Shown piece after piece: positions 28,799 to 41,700 of a stretch of 64,000 nucleotides of DNA. Position 1 is the first letter of the stretch; the number at the start of each line of letters is the position of its first letter. The stretch comes from Nannocystis bainbridge. GTDB lineage: Bacteria; Myxococcota_A; Polyangia; Nannocystales; Nannocystaceae. Below the pieces are notes generated by a model, which had not been told where the DNA came from, made no database searches, and was given only the letters and a program-made list of their open reading frames with translations. The position numbers and the translations under genes are program-made. The DNA is taken from the NCBI RefSeq assembly GCF_028368995.1, contig NZ_JAQNDL010000002.1, positions 1,857,724 to 1,921,723 of the forward strand, in the 5' to 3' direction.

Positions 28799-28825
28799 GG
28801 GCCCGCGCCGCAGCGGCGCGAGCCC
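28799..28825 (-). terminator. GC-rich hairpin after the envelope gene
   Basis: GGGCCCGCGCCG (28799-28810) pairs with CGGCGCGAGCCC (28814-28825) with two central mismatches and a CAG loop. On the minus strand it is followed by TTCGCGTTT. It lies 26 bases beyond the stop of the signal-peptide protein at 28851 and is its likely transcript end. Confidence 0.6.
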
Positions 28826-28850
28826 TCGCTCGGGACGGCCTGCGTCGGCC

Positions 28851-30116
28851 TCAGAAGTTGAAGCCGAAGCCGAAGCCCTGCATGCCGCGGCTGAGGATCG
28901 GGCCGCCGCGGACGTTCTGGATCCGCGACACCGACTTGAGGCTCTTCTCGGTCTTGATGAAGTCCTTCGCGTCGGTGCGGTCCTGGTAGATGATGACCGC
29001 GAGCACGCCGGCGAGCAGGACGGTGGTGAGCAGGGCGACGTCGCCGCCGATCAGGCGGTTGCGCATCGTGTTGCCCTTGTCGGCCACGTCCGAGGCCATG
29101 GCGGTGTACTCCTGGGACTGCAGCGGGTCCGTCTTGTCGAGCTTCGAGTTGTTGAGGTCGTCGAGCGCCGACTTGTACGGGCCGCGGGCCGCGAGGCCCA
29201 GCGAGTAGAAGATGCCGGTGGTGAGCAGGGCGCCGGCGGTGAGGCCGAGGGCCACCCACGCGCGGGTCTGGAAGTAGCCGAACACCGGGCCGCGCTTGCA
29301 CACCGGGCGCAGGTCCTTGGGGTCGTCCTTGTTGACGCGCGGCTTGGGCGGGCCGTTGCGGCAGAAGTCCTTGAAGTCCTTCTTGAGGTCGACCTTGACG
29401 TTGCTGGTGTCGATGAGCTCACCCTGGCCGGCCGCGACCTTGCCGACGGCGTCGTCGATCGCCGCCTTCTCGGCCGCCAGCTCCTCGGGGGTCTTGGCCG
29501 GCTCGTCGAGCTCGGCGAGGATCTTCTGCTCCTCGGCCGTGGCCGGGGCGACGGGCGTGCGATAGTTGTTGAGCGTCGTGACCATCGCCCGCGGCAGCGC
29601 GAGCGGGAGGATCAGGTCGTCGGGGTTGATCGTCGGCGTGAACTCCTTGACCTTGGCCTTCTTGGCGACGTCGTAGACGACGATCGAGCTCGGCGTGGTC
29701 GGCCCGCCGACGGTGCCGTAGATCAGGTAGTCGTAGCCGGTGCCCGACTTGGCGGCGCCCTTGTTGAGCCACTCGATGACCTTGCCGACGCACGCGTCGG
29801 CCCCGCCCTTGCACTTGACCTTGCCGGCGGCGCCGTCGATGTCGAGCGCGACACCCTTGACGGTGTAACCGGCGGCGCTCATGTCGGTCAGGATCTGCGA
29901 GCGCAGCCCCTCGGCCGCCGCCGGGTCGCCGCTCAGGCGAAACAAACCGATCGTGTTGCCGGTCGAAGCAGGAGCCGGCGCCGCGGCGAACATGCCGAAG
30001 GACGCCGGCGAGGACGCAGCCGCGGGCAACGGCGAGAAGGCGAGCGCCGCACAGAGGACGCCGGTAAAGGCGCGGAGGAGCGGCGACGGGCGAGACGACG
30101 TGATGGCTGCGGTCAT
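28851..30116 (-). CDS. hypothetical envelope protein with two C-terminal membrane segments
   Basis: A 421-residue exported protein I do not recognise at family level. The ATG at 30116 starts a signal peptide (AFTGVLCAALAFSPLPAAA). The N-terminal half (about 45-190) looks like an alpha/beta domain that would report or sense small changes (TGYDYLIYGTVGG, IVVYDVAKKAKVKEFTP). A charged, Ala/Glu-rich helix follows (about 195-255). Two hydrophobic segments lie near residues 305-328 (ALGLTAGALLTTGIFYSLG) and 370-390 (LLTTVLLAGVLAVIIY). The tail is glycine-rich and ends in Phe (GFGFGFNF). Similar layouts occur in myxobacterial proteins of unknown function. It follows the multi-pass membrane protein by 62 bases on the same strand. 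Confidence 0.7.
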   Translation of the reverse strand: MTAAITSSRPSPLLRAFTGVLCAALAFSPLPAAASSPASFGMFAAAPAPASTGNTIGLFRLSGDPAAAEGLRSQILTDMSAAGYTVKGVALDIDGAAGKVKCKGGADACVGKVIEWLNKGAAKSGTGYDYLIYGTVGGPTTPSSIVVYDVAKKAKVKEFTPTINPDDLILPLALPRAMVTTLNNYRTPVAPATAEEQKILAELDEPAKTPEELAAEKAAIDDAVGKVAAGQGELIDTSNVKVDLKKDFKDFCRNGPPKPRVNKDDPKDLRPVCKRGPVFGYFQTRAWVALGLTAGALLTTGIFYSLGLAARGPYKSALDDLNNSKLDKTDPLQSQEYTAMASDVADKGNTMRNRLIGGDVALLTTVLLAGVLAVIIYQDRTDAKDFIKTEKSLKSVSRIQNVRGGPILSRGMQGFGFGFNF

Positions 30117-30178
30117 GTGGCGGGTCGGGGAAGCGCGGGGATGATAGCGGTCTGATTTTGCCCTGGAAAGCCCCACGA

Positions 30179-32197
30179 TCATGACCGGGGCTCAGGGGTC
30201 GCCGAATCCGACGCGGAACGGACCCGCGGGACCAGCACGAGGCCTGCGAGGGTGATCAGGACCCCGACCCCGAGGGCGATCCACATGGTCCGGTTGGCCT
30301 GCGCCGCGAGGGCCTGCCGGCCCGCCACGACCACGATCGCGGCCGCCAGCAGGTGCTCGGCGATCGCGGGCCAGCGCCGCCTGCCCGGCACCGCCAGCGC
30401 GAGCCCGGTGCCGGCCATCCACGCCATCGCCGCGGCCGGCGCGAGCAGGGCCGCCGCCCCCGCCGACATGCGCGACAGCACGAGCAGCGCCGCCGGGACG
30501 ATCACCGCAAGCAGCGCCAGACGAGCCGCCAGGACCGGTCTGCGCGGCCCGAGCGCAGACCCCGCGAACCGCACCACCGGGCCGAGCAAGGCCGCCAGCA
30601 GGCCGACCAGCAGCGCCAACGCCGAGGCGGCGACGATCCCCTCGGCGACTTCGATGCCGAGCCCGCTACCGCGGTGGAGCGCCTCCCCCAGCCCGGCGAT
30701 CGCCCCCGCCAGCGGCAGCGCGTGCGCCGGATCTGTCGGCGGCGTCAGCTCGGGCGTCCACCAGGTCGCGGCCGCCAGGCTGCCGGCGAGCCCGAGGGTG
30801 CCGGCGGCGATCGGCAGGACGCGCGCGACCAGGCCGCGCCAGCCGCCCGACGCCCGCGCCGGGCCGACCGCGATCGCGGCGTGACCTGACCCGAGGGCCA
30901 GGAGCGCGACCCACGGTCCGAGCGCCAGCGGCGCCTCCCAGCCGGCCGGGCGCGACCAGGCTTCGACCTGTACCGAGAGACCTGGCGCGAGGAACATGAA
31001 CGAAAGGACAGCCGCGATCGCGGCGGTCGCCCCGCCCCAGCGCGACAGTCCGGCCGCGGCCTGGCCGCGCGGCCCGCAGGCGGCCACGAACACCAGCCCG
31101 AGGGCGATCCAGGCCCACGCCCGCAGCTCGCCGTAGACCCGCTCGCGCGGCCACCCGAGCGCGCGCGCCAGCGACAGCCGCGGCTGGCCGAGCGCCTCGG
31201 TGTAGCCGGTCCAGCGCCCGGTCAGCCCGAGCCCGGCGCTGGCCTCGGAGCTGTACTTGTCGGGGCACATGCGCTCCATCACCGGGTCGGGCTGGCGCGG
31301 GCGCGGGTTGTTTGGCGCGCCGGGGCACACGAACTCGACCCGCGATCCGCGGCCGACCCCGCCCGAGGTCACGTGCAGGCGCGGCTCGGTCGGCGCCTCC
31401 GCCGGCCGGTCGAGCCGCTCGCGCGCCTCCGGCAGCTCCTCGGCCGTCACCGTCGCCGCGGCGAACGCCTGGTACGCGCGCGCCGGCCCGTGCTCGGCGT
31501 ACTGCAGCTCGGCGATCTTCTGCAGGTCGCGGGTCAGCGCCTCGGCCAGCGCCGCCGGGCCGTAGCCCTTGCTGCCGTCGGGCTCGACGTAATCGTTGAT
31601 CGGCAGGTCGAACGGGCCGTAGCCGTCGATCACGATCGCCGTGGTCTGAAACGGGTGGATGCCGAGGATCGGCCCGCCCCACGTCTCGCCGCGCGCGTGG
31701 GCCCCGGCGGCCTCGAAGCGGGCGCCCGCGGCCCCGGCGGCGAATGTCCCCAAGACCATGGCGCAAAGGACAGGTCCTTGCAGCCATGTCCTTCGGGCCA
31801 GGAAGCCGAGCGGCAGGACCAGCGCGGCCAGCAGCGCCGGCGCGGCCGCCCACAGCGCCGCCGGATAGGCCACCACGACCCCGGCGATCGCCCGCGCGGC
31901 GACGGTGGCGATCGGGATCGCGGGGGCCAGGATCAGGGCCGCCAGCGCGATCCGGCGCGCCCGCGGCAGCCCGGCGATCACGGCCGGATCGGGGGCCCCC
32001 GGGCCGCGCCGCGCGACCAGCAGGACCGCGCCGAAGCCGATCACGACCGCCGGCACAGCGCCCCACGCGAGCGGCACCGCCAGGCCCGCGGTCAGGCCGA
32101 CGCCTGCGGCGACCGCGACGCCGCCGAGGTCGGCCACGGCCGGCGCGGGCCCGGGCGAGGGCGGCACGATCTCGGAGGCGGCAGGGCCCGCGGACAC
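30179..32197 (-). CDS. multi-pass membrane protein of unknown function
   Basis: A 672-residue inner-membrane protein with no family I can name. About four hydrophobic segments lie before residue 170 (for example VAVAAGVGLTAGLAVPLAW and VLCAMVLGTFAAGAAGA). A soluble domain of about 165 residues follows, with IHPFQTTAIVIDGYGPFDLPIN, a YAEHGPARAYQAF helix and two Cys (VCPGAPN, RMCPDKY), probably outside the membrane. A second block of eight or more hydrophobic segments fills the rest. It lies 59 bases from the divergent lon. The stretch at 31741-31800 carries facing palindrome half-sites (GGACAGGTCC at 31768, CATGTCC at 31785) that encode TWLQGPVLCAM. Confidence 0.65.
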   Translation of the reverse strand: MSAGPAASEIVPPSPGPAPAVADLGGVAVAAGVGLTAGLAVPLAWGAVPAVVIGFGAVLLVARRGPGAPDPAVIAGLPRARRIALAALILAPAIPIATVAARAIAGVVVAYPAALWAAAPALLAALVLPLGFLARRTWLQGPVLCAMVLGTFAAGAAGARFEAAGAHARGETWGGPILGIHPFQTTAIVIDGYGPFDLPINDYVEPDGSKGYGPAALAEALTRDLQKIAELQYAEHGPARAYQAFAAATVTAEELPEARERLDRPAEAPTEPRLHVTSGGVGRGSRVEFVCPGAPNNPRPRQPDPVMERMCPDKYSSEASAGLGLTGRWTGYTEALGQPRLSLARALGWPRERVYGELRAWAWIALGLVFVAACGPRGQAAAGLSRWGGATAAIAAVLSFMFLAPGLSVQVEAWSRPAGWEAPLALGPWVALLALGSGHAAIAVGPARASGGWRGLVARVLPIAAGTLGLAGSLAAATWWTPELTPPTDPAHALPLAGAIAGLGEALHRGSGLGIEVAEGIVAASALALLVGLLAALLGPVVRFAGSALGPRRPVLAARLALLAVIVPAALLVLSRMSAGAAALLAPAAAMAWMAGTGLALAVPGRRRWPAIAEHLLAAAIVVVAGRQALAAQANRTMWIALGVGVLITLAGLVLVPRVRSASDSATPEPRS

Positions 32198-32256
32198 GCG
32201 GCTCTTTTACCAGAGCGGCGCGGCGAGGCGGCGCAGATCGGCTAACCTCCCCGCCG

Positions 32257-34656
<2,400 letters not shown>

Positions 34657-34672
34657 CGGGTGCGATGGCGCT

Positions 34673-34755
34673 TCGAGCATGTCCCGGGGGGCATGCTCGA
34701 AGAGACATGCGCGTCAGGACATGTCGAACCCGACATGTCCATCAGGACATGCGCG
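34673..34755. repeat. intergenic palindrome cluster downstream of lon
   Basis: TCGAGCATG (34673-34681) pairs with CATGCTCGA (34692-34700) around a 10-base loop containing TCCCGGGGGG, a possible lon terminator. ACATGTCG (34719-34726) pairs perfectly with CGACATGT (34731-34738) around AACC. GGACATGTC at 34717, ACATGTCC at 34733 and GGACATGC at 34745 complete the cluster. The rest of the gap to 34907 shows nothing recognisable. Confidence 0.75.
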
Positions 34756-34907
34756 CGGGCGCGGCTTCAGCCGGCCGAGCGCGGCGCGGTGCCTGGCCCT
34801 CACCCCGTGCGAGCCACAGCCGCTCCCGGCCCTGCTCTCGCAAGCCGCGAGCCGCGGCCGCTTCCGGCCGGGCTCTCGCTAGCCACGGGCCCGACGGGCC
34901 CCTGCCC

Positions 34908-37900
34908 TCACTTGGCGCGGATGACCTGGTCCTCGGCGGCCTTGATCTTGCGCGTGTAGTCGACGATCTCGGGGTAGCGCGCGGCCTCGTAGGTGCCGGT
35001 CACCAGGGTCGAGCGCGTCGTCATCTTGATCTGCCCCGGGCCGACCTGCTTGACCGTGCGGCGGTAGGTGCCGAACGGGCCCTCGATCGTCTCCTCGGTC
35101 GGCGGCGCGGTGAAGCCGGCGCCGTCGAGCTTGATCGTCAGGCTGGCCTCGAGCAGCGGCGCGTACGGCATCGCCCAGCCGGTCTTGCGCTGCGGCAGCG
35201 AGGCGTAGTTGAGGCCCATGTTCATCGGCACCGAGTTGGCGCGCATCAGCAGCTCGCCGCCCTGCTGGACGATCGCGCCGCGGACCTTGGCGGTGAAGCG
35301 CAGCCGCAGCGGCTTCGGCAGGTCGAGCTTGTGCTCGATGTCGAGGTCGACCAGCTCGGCGCCGGAGCCGACCAGGATCGCGCCGAGCTCGGCGCGCTCG
35401 AAGCCCTCGTTGATGCGGTCGGCGTCGAGCGTGCGCAGGCCCTCGCGCCAGGCGGCCGCCTCCATGCCCTGGAGCTCGATCGTGCCGCGCAGCGTGCCAG
35501 TGCCGTCGCGCGCCAGCTCGAGCTCGAGCTCGTAGCTGCGGCGGTCGGCCAGGCTCGGCGGCGAGGCCGGCAGCTTGACCGGGCCCGGCGCGGGCTCGTC
35601 CTCGTCGAGCTGCACGCGCATGCCCTGCGCCTGCGACAGCCCCGGCATCAGGTAGCCGATCGGCAGCACCTTCGAGGTGGTGAGCACCATCGTCGGCGCC
35701 TTGCCGCCGGTGTGGACCGCCAGGATCGGCACCTCGTAGGTCTCGAGCATCGGGCTGCCGCCAGGCAGCGGCTTGAGCGAGAAGTTGTCGCGCGCCAGCC
35801 AGAGCTCACTGCGCACGCCCACCTCGCGCAGCAAGGCCTTGAGCAGCGTCTGCCGGTTGCCGCGGCGGGCCGACAGCGTCGCGGTGGCCGGCGTCGTGAT
35901 GTCGCCGGACTCCTCGACCTCCTCGACCACCCACGCCCGCAGCGCCAGCAGCTTGGCCTGCGGGGTGCTGGCGTTGCGCGTCAGGTTGACGGCCAGCGTC
36001 CGCAGCTCGGGGTTGGCGCGCTGGCCGGTGTAGATGCGCAGGCCGAGGCTGGCCAGCCACTTGTTGGGATCGACCGCGGTGTAGACCCGCACCGACGGGA
36101 CCTCGTCGAGGATGTGGCGCATCTGCGGCTCGACGCCGATCCGCTGCGAGCGCTCGACCTTCCAGGTCTTCAAGACCAGGTCGGTGCCGGCCAGCGAGCC
36201 CTCGACGGTGGCCGGGGCGCCGACGCGGCGGTCGACCTTGATCGCCACCGACTTGGGGTGCGCGACCAGCAGCTCCGACACGTGGAACGGGGTCTCGGCC
36301 GACTGGAAGCGGAACGTGGTGAGGTCGATGTAGCCGGGCAACAGGCCCAGCGGCTCGCGGTCGAGCAGCAGCTCGTACTCGACGCAGTCGCCGATCTGCA
36401 GCCCGCGCAGGCTGAGGCCGCTCTTCTCCGGGATCGACTCCGGCTCGAACACGGCGCCGTCGGCCTTGATGGTGTGCAGCGTCAGCACGCGAGCGCCGTC
36501 GGGCGGCGTGATCTCGCCGTAGCGATCGATCGCCTCTTTGCTGCGCAGCTCGATGATGGTGTGGACGAGCTGGCGCTGGCTGCCGTCGTCGTAGACCCGG
36601 ATCGCGCTGCGATCGAGCACCAGCACCTCGCTCGCGCCCTCGTAGTCGCCGGGGCGCGGGGCCGCCGGGGCGCCGGCCGGGGCCGCGACCGCGAAGTTAC
36701 TGGCGCGGTAGGCCGCGACCAGCGGGGCTCCGTCGACGCGCAGCTTCTGCAGGTCGTCGGGGATCCCGAGGCCGGCGGCGATCGTGTGCAGGGCCGAGCT
36801 CTGCGGGGCCTTGGTGAGGGCCGCCTGCACGCTCGCGCGCGCGGCCGCCGGGTCGCCGGCGCGGGCCTGCAGGTCGGCGGTGGCGACCAGCGTGCGCGCG
36901 CCGAACGGCCGCAGCGCGAGGATCTTCTTGCGCCACGCGATCGCGGCCGGGTAGTCGCCCTCCGAGATCTCGAGCTCGGCCAGCTGCTCGATGACATCGA
37001 GATCGTCGGGGGTGCGCTCGAGCAGCTTGAGCAGCAGCGCCCGCGCGTCGGCGTTGCGGCCGCGGCGGAACGCCAGGGCCGCGCGCGAGCCGGTGGTGCC
37101 AGCGCAGCGCTCGAGCTCGATCGCCAGCGCGTCCTCGCGGGCGACCTCGCTGCGCCGCTGCGCCAGGGTGCGCTGGGCCTTGAGCACGGCGCACGCGCGC
37201 GGGTGGATCGCGGCGGCCCGCGCCAGCGCGGCCTCGGCCAGCGGCTCGTTGCCGCGGGCGAGGTAGGTGGCGAAGCGGACCAGCTCGCCCGGCACGTGGC
37301 GCAGCGCCTTGGCGGGCAGCGCGGCAAGGGCCGCCTCGACCTCGCTGACCTCGTTCTTCTCGAGGTCGAGCTCGAGCAGGCGCACGCGCGCGCGATCGAG
37401 GTCGGGCGCGAGCCGGACCGCCTCCTCGATCGCCTCGCGCTGGCGCGACGTCGAGGCGGTGCGCTCGCGCGACGGATCGGCGATCTCGAACGCCGCGACC
37501 AGCACCTGGCCCTCGGGGAAATCGGGCCCGTAGGCCTGCAGGTTGCCGGTGAAGCGCTCGGCGGCGTCGGAGTCGCCCTCCGCCAGCGCGTCGGCGGCCG
37601 CCAGGTAGGCGCGCAGCGGCAGGTAGCTCGGCCCGGCCAGCGGCCCGCGATCGGCGAGCAGGTCGTGGTGACCGATGCGCAGCGGCTCGCCCGCGAACGG
37701 GGTCGTCGCCGCCGGGCCGTCGGCCTTGGCCTGGATCGGCTTGCCGGCGGCGTCGGTGGCCCGCACCAGCACCCAGGTCTTCTCGCGCGCGGCCGCGGTG
37801 TGGATCTCGAGGCGATGCGGCCCGGGCGCGACCTTCAGCTGCAGCAGGTTCTCCGCCGCCGGCCAGCGGTCGCTGCGATCGCTGCGGAAGATCGGCTTGC

Positions 37901-38756
37901 CGTCGAGGTAGACCCGCATCGGCTCCTGGCTCGACAGACTGAGGACGAGGCTGTCCCCGGGGACAGCCAGGCTCGTGCGCATGCGCCTGACCCCGCCGCG
38001 GGGCGTCATGTTCCACGTGCGCACGGCGCAGGCCAGCGGGGTCAGCACGGCCGTCGTATCGGCCTTGAACGTGTCTGTCCCGGAGGACATGTCCTTTGCG
38101 GCAGCCCGCAGCTCGAGCGCCTCGAGGCTGCCCTCGACCGGGCCGACCGTGAACGCGCGCACGCAGCCCTGCTCGTCGTAGTACTGCAGGTACGGCTGGT
38201 CGAGGCGGCGGGCGATCTGGGCCCGCAAGCTGACGAGCGGCTGGACCACCTCGACCGGCAGGCGGTCGCGCGCCAGCTTGTCGTAGAAGCGGACGAAGTC
38301 CTCGTCGTCGTCGGGCAGCTCGCCGTGGTTCTCGCCGATCAGGCGCGCGGCCAGCTCGGCCAGGCCGGTCTGGACGCGGCGCGCCTCGGGCTCGGCGCCG
38401 GGCTTGGTGGCGCCGACGATCAGCGCCTGGGCCATGCTGCGGGTCGTCTTGAGGTCGAGGCGGGCGTCGGCGAAGATCATGCGCGAGGCCTGCGCGACCA
38501 TGTCGCCCTTGCCGGCCAGGCGGTCGAGGATCGGCCGCGCCTTGGCGGGCTGCTTGAGGAACAGCCAGTGCAGGTGGGCCGCCTCGCGCCAGGCCGCGTC
38601 GTCGTCGGGGTGCGACTTGAGGCGGGCCTCGAGCGCCTTGAGGCGGGCGCGCGCGCTGTCCTCGGTGTGCGGCTCCTGCGTCGCCTCGCGCGGCTTGCAG
38701 GCCGGGGCGGCGGCGAGCAGCGCCAGGGCCGAGAAAACAGCTGTACGAAGGGACAT
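34908..38756 (-). CDS. DUF3857/transglutaminase-like TPR lipoprotein (second of pair)
   Basis: A 1282-residue exported protein. The ATG at 38756 starts MSLRTAVFSALALLAAAPAC, a lipobox at about Cys20; the ATG itself lies inside a palindrome half-site (GCATGTCCC). Residues 40-200 and 440-700 are helical repeats of TPR type (DDAAWREAAHLHWLFLKQPAKA, DLDVIEQLAELEISEGDYPAA). From about 760 there is a DUF3857 domain (VLTLHTIKADGAVFEPESIPEKSGLSLRGL, then the YIDLTTFRFQSAETPFHVSELLV barrel), followed near 960 by a transglutaminase-like region without an evident Cys-His-Asp triad (RRGNRQTLLKALLREVGV stands where the sister has RRFGDCKDKASLL). It is the degenerate-looking partner of the upstream gene, 43 bases away. 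A 20-bp palindrome lies at 37949. Confidence 0.75.
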   Translation of the reverse strand: MSLRTAVFSALALLAAAPACKPREATQEPHTEDSARARLKALEARLKSHPDDDAAWREAAHLHWLFLKQPAKARPILDRLAGKGDMVAQASRMIFADARLDLKTTRSMAQALIVGATKPGAEPEARRVQTGLAELAARLIGENHGELPDDDEDFVRFYDKLARDRLPVEVVQPLVSLRAQIARRLDQPYLQYYDEQGCVRAFTVGPVEGSLEALELRAAAKDMSSGTDTFKADTTAVLTPLACAVRTWNMTPRGGVRRMRTSLAVPGDSLVLSLSSQEPMRVYLDGKPIFRSDRSDRWPAAENLLQLKVAPGPHRLEIHTAAAREKTWVLVRATDAAGKPIQAKADGPAATTPFAGEPLRIGHHDLLADRGPLAGPSYLPLRAYLAAADALAEGDSDAAERFTGNLQAYGPDFPEGQVLVAAFEIADPSRERTASTSRQREAIEEAVRLAPDLDRARVRLLELDLEKNEVSEVEAALAALPAKALRHVPGELVRFATYLARGNEPLAEAALARAAAIHPRACAVLKAQRTLAQRRSEVAREDALAIELERCAGTTGSRAALAFRRGRNADARALLLKLLERTPDDLDVIEQLAELEISEGDYPAAIAWRKKILALRPFGARTLVATADLQARAGDPAAARASVQAALTKAPQSSALHTIAAGLGIPDDLQKLRVDGAPLVAAYRASNFAVAAPAGAPAAPRPGDYEGASEVLVLDRSAIRVYDDGSQRQLVHTIIELRSKEAIDRYGEITPPDGARVLTLHTIKADGAVFEPESIPEKSGLSLRGLQIGDCVEYELLLDREPLGLLPGYIDLTTFRFQSAETPFHVSELLVAHPKSVAIKVDRRVGAPATVEGSLAGTDLVLKTWKVERSQRIGVEPQMRHILDEVPSVRVYTAVDPNKWLASLGLRIYTGQRANPELRTLAVNLTRNASTPQAKLLALRAWVVEEVEESGDITTPATATLSARRGNRQTLLKALLREVGVRSELWLARDNFSLKPLPGGSPMLETYEVPILAVHTGGKAPTMVLTTSKVLPIGYLMPGLSQAQGMRVQLDEDEPAPGPVKLPASPPSLADRRSYELELELARDGTGTLRGTIELQGMEAAAWREGLRTLDADRINEGFERAELGAILVGSGAELVDLDIEHKLDLPKPLRLRFTAKVRGAIVQQGGELLMRANSVPMNMGLNYASLPQRKTGWAMPYAPLLEASLTIKLDGAGFTAPPTEETIEGPFGTYRRTVKQVGPGQIKMTTRSTLVTGTYEAARYPEIVDYTRKIKAAEDQVIRAK
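37949..37968. repeat. perfect 20-bp palindrome GGCTGTCCCCGGGGACAGCC
   Basis: The longest perfect palindrome seen inside a coding sequence of this window, in the second DUF3857 gene. It encodes LAVPGDSL. It is a GC-shifted version of the CTGTCC-N4-GGACAG form. Confidence 0.8.
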
Positions 38757-38799
38757 GCGCGAACGAACAGGGTGCAAGGGCAAGGTGCTCCGGGACATG

Positions 38800-41700
38800 T
38801 CAGTTCGCCCCCCGCGGCTCGGGGCGGAGCTCGAACGCCTGCTCGAGGGCGCCGTCGACCTGGCCGAGGAACTCGCGCAGGGCGCGGTAGTCGGCGGCCT
38901 TGAAGCGGTGGGTGCGGTACTCGAGCTCGGTGCGGACCTCGACGCGGTCGCCGCGGCCGGCGACGTCGAGGGAGAAGCGGGCGAACGGGGTCTCGAACGA
39001 CTTGCCCGCCGGCGATGAACCAAAGGTGTAGCCCTTCGGCGCGGTGACCTCGATGACGTTGACCTCGGTGGCCGGGGCCGCCATCACCAGGTCGTGCTCG
39101 CGCGTGGCTTGGCTGGCGAGGCCGCGCTGCAGCCCGGTGCGGTGGCCGAGCACGTTGAAGCGCAGCACGTCGCCCTGGCGCTGGGCCCACGCGGGCACGC
39201 TCCAGGCGCTCTGGATCTGGACCGGGTGCAGCACGTCGTCGATGCCCGGGACCGCGAGCTCGCGGATCTCGAGCCCGGGGAACTGACCACCCCACACCTG
39301 CGTCAGCCGCTCCCTGCGGTTCTCGGCCGCCTGCAGCGCGCTGCGCCACGAGGCCGCCGAGGCGCCGGTGACGGTGAACTGGTGCTTCACGTCGGCGCTG
39401 CCGTCGGCCTTGAGCTCGACGGTCTGGTGGACGAGCTGCTTGTTGTCGCCGCTGGCGCTGACCGGGATGGTCTTGAACTCGGCGCCCTTGCCGTCGCGCA
39501 CGATGAGCACCGTCGCGCCCTGGTCGCCGGTCGGCAGCTCCTCGGGCCCCGAGAACTCGGCGGTGCCGTCGAGGTAGAGGTCGAGGCTCGGCACGTAGGT
39601 GATCGCGTGGTTGAAAGCCGACAGGCTGGCCGGCGTGGCCCCGAGCGTGCCCTGGTCGCGCGTGCGCACCAGCACCAGGTGCGAGGCGATGCCGGCCTCG
39701 GCGAGCATGACCTTGAGCAGGCTCGCCTTGTCCTTGCAGTCGCCGAAGCGGCGGTCGTACACGTCGGTGGTGCGGTAGGGCTTGAAGCCGTGGATGCCGA
39801 ACTCGAGCCCGACGTAGCGGGTCGAGGTGATGACGTGCTTGTAGAGCGCGCGCACCTTGTCGCGCTCCCCTGCCCCTTTGGGCAGGCTCTTCAGGACCTC
39901 CTGGACGGCCGCCTTGATCTTGGCGTCGACGACCAGCTGCTCCTTGACGAGGTTCCAGTACCAGCGGCCGACCGCGTCCCAGTCGCTGTAGGTGCTGACG
40001 TGGAGGTACTTGACCAGCTCGGTCCAGCCCGGCATCCCGCTCTCGGGCTTGATCCCGCGGCGCTCGCCCATGCTCACGCGGTAGCGCACGGTGCCCTCGC
40101 CGGGCCCGGGCTCCTGCGCGACCGGCTGGTTGAAGTAGAGCTTCCGCGACGACGGCGCCTCGAGCACGTACTCGCGCAGCAGCTGCGGCTCGAACCCCTC
40201 GAGCGGGACCATCTCGCCGAAGTAGTCGTCGAACTTGTTGTGGAGCGCGGTGTCGCGGCGCACGAACGCGACCTCGAGCACGTCGCCGACGCGCAGGCCG
40301 CCGAAGTTCACCCGCTGCTGCCGCTGGTCGTAGAACATGCGGTAGCCGGCGTCGGTCAGCGAGACCACCGTCGGATCGCCGATCTCCTCGATGCGCCCGT
40401 CAGCCCGCCGCACGCGCGCGCGGCGAACCTCGACGTAGGCCTCTTCGGGGTCGTAGACCATGCCCTGCACGGCCTGGCTGCGGATCCCGCGGTCGTCGAG
40501 GACGCGCACGACGCGGTGCTCGAGCCGCTCGGTCAGGCCGTTCGGCAGCACGCGCACCACCGTGCGGTGGAGCAGGACCCCGGCGTCCTTGCCAGCCCAC
40601 GACTTCGGGGTCGGCTTCTTGGCAAGGACCTCGAAGTCGACCGGGTAGCGCGACAGCAGGTCGTCTTTTTGGGTCGCGTCGAGGGTCGCCAGGTAGTCGC
40701 GCAGCTCGGGCTGCTGTGGCCGCAGGGCCAGTGAGCGCCGCACGCTGCGGATCGCCGCCGGACCGTCGCCGTCGCGCGCGGCCAGGCGGGCCAGCGCGGT
40801 GTGGATGTCGGCGTCCTGCGGCGCGAGGTCGACGGCCGCCTGCAGGGCCGCGCGCGCCTTGGCCAGATCGCCGCGCGCCTCCTCGAGCCGGGCGACCTCG
40901 CGGAACGCCTCCGGCAAGCCGGGCACGGCGGCCGCGCGTCGGCGGCCGACCTCGGCGGCCGCGTCCGGCTTGCCGAGCCGCAGCTTGCCGTCGGCGATCT
41001 GCCGCGCCAGCCCGCCGTCGGTCGGCCGCTCCCCGGCGAGCTGCTCGAGCAGCGCCAGCGCCGGCTCGGTCCGCCCGAGGTCGAGCAGGCGGTCGGCCTT
41101 GTCGCGCAGCAGCAGCGCCGACCCGGGGTAGCGCTTGAGCATGGCCTCGACCCATTCGAGCGCCGCCAGCGGGAAGCCGTCGGTCGCCAGCCGCGTCGCC
41201 AGGGTCAGCTCGATCAGGACATCGTCGGGCGTGGTCGTGAAGGCCTCGTCGAGCAGGGTCCGGCCGCGCTCCTCGAGCCCGAGGCTCTGGTAGCGCAGGC
41301 TCAGGTCGGCCAGCATCGACGCCAGCAGCGGCGCGCTCGCCTTGCCCTCCTTGCGCGCGCGCTCGATGCCGGCCAGCAGCGCGGTCCGGCTCGAATTCTG
41401 GTCAGGGTCGAGGATCGACAGCAACTGGGCGCTGCGGGCGCTCTTCAGCGCGTCGTCGGCCTCGCGTGCGCGGTCGACCGCGGTGCGATCCTCGGGGGCG
41501 AACGGCGCGGTCCAGCGGTAGAACTCGACCAGCGCGAGCCGGTCGGCAGGCCGCGGCTTCGAGCCCTGAGCGCGCGCCTCGAGCAGCCCGCGCAGGCTCC
41601 GGACCGGCTTCAGCTTGGCGAGCTGTTTTGCGGCGGATTTCGCGGCCTTGGGTGCCGGCGGTTCACCCGATGGTTGAACCGGATCCGGGGCGCTGCCGCG

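Noticed and set aside
31744..32256. N-terminal extension of Lon
   Set aside because: The frame is open upstream but translates to Arg/Pro/Ala-rich sequence overlapping the divergent membrane protein gene; the normal Lon N-terminus begins at 32257.
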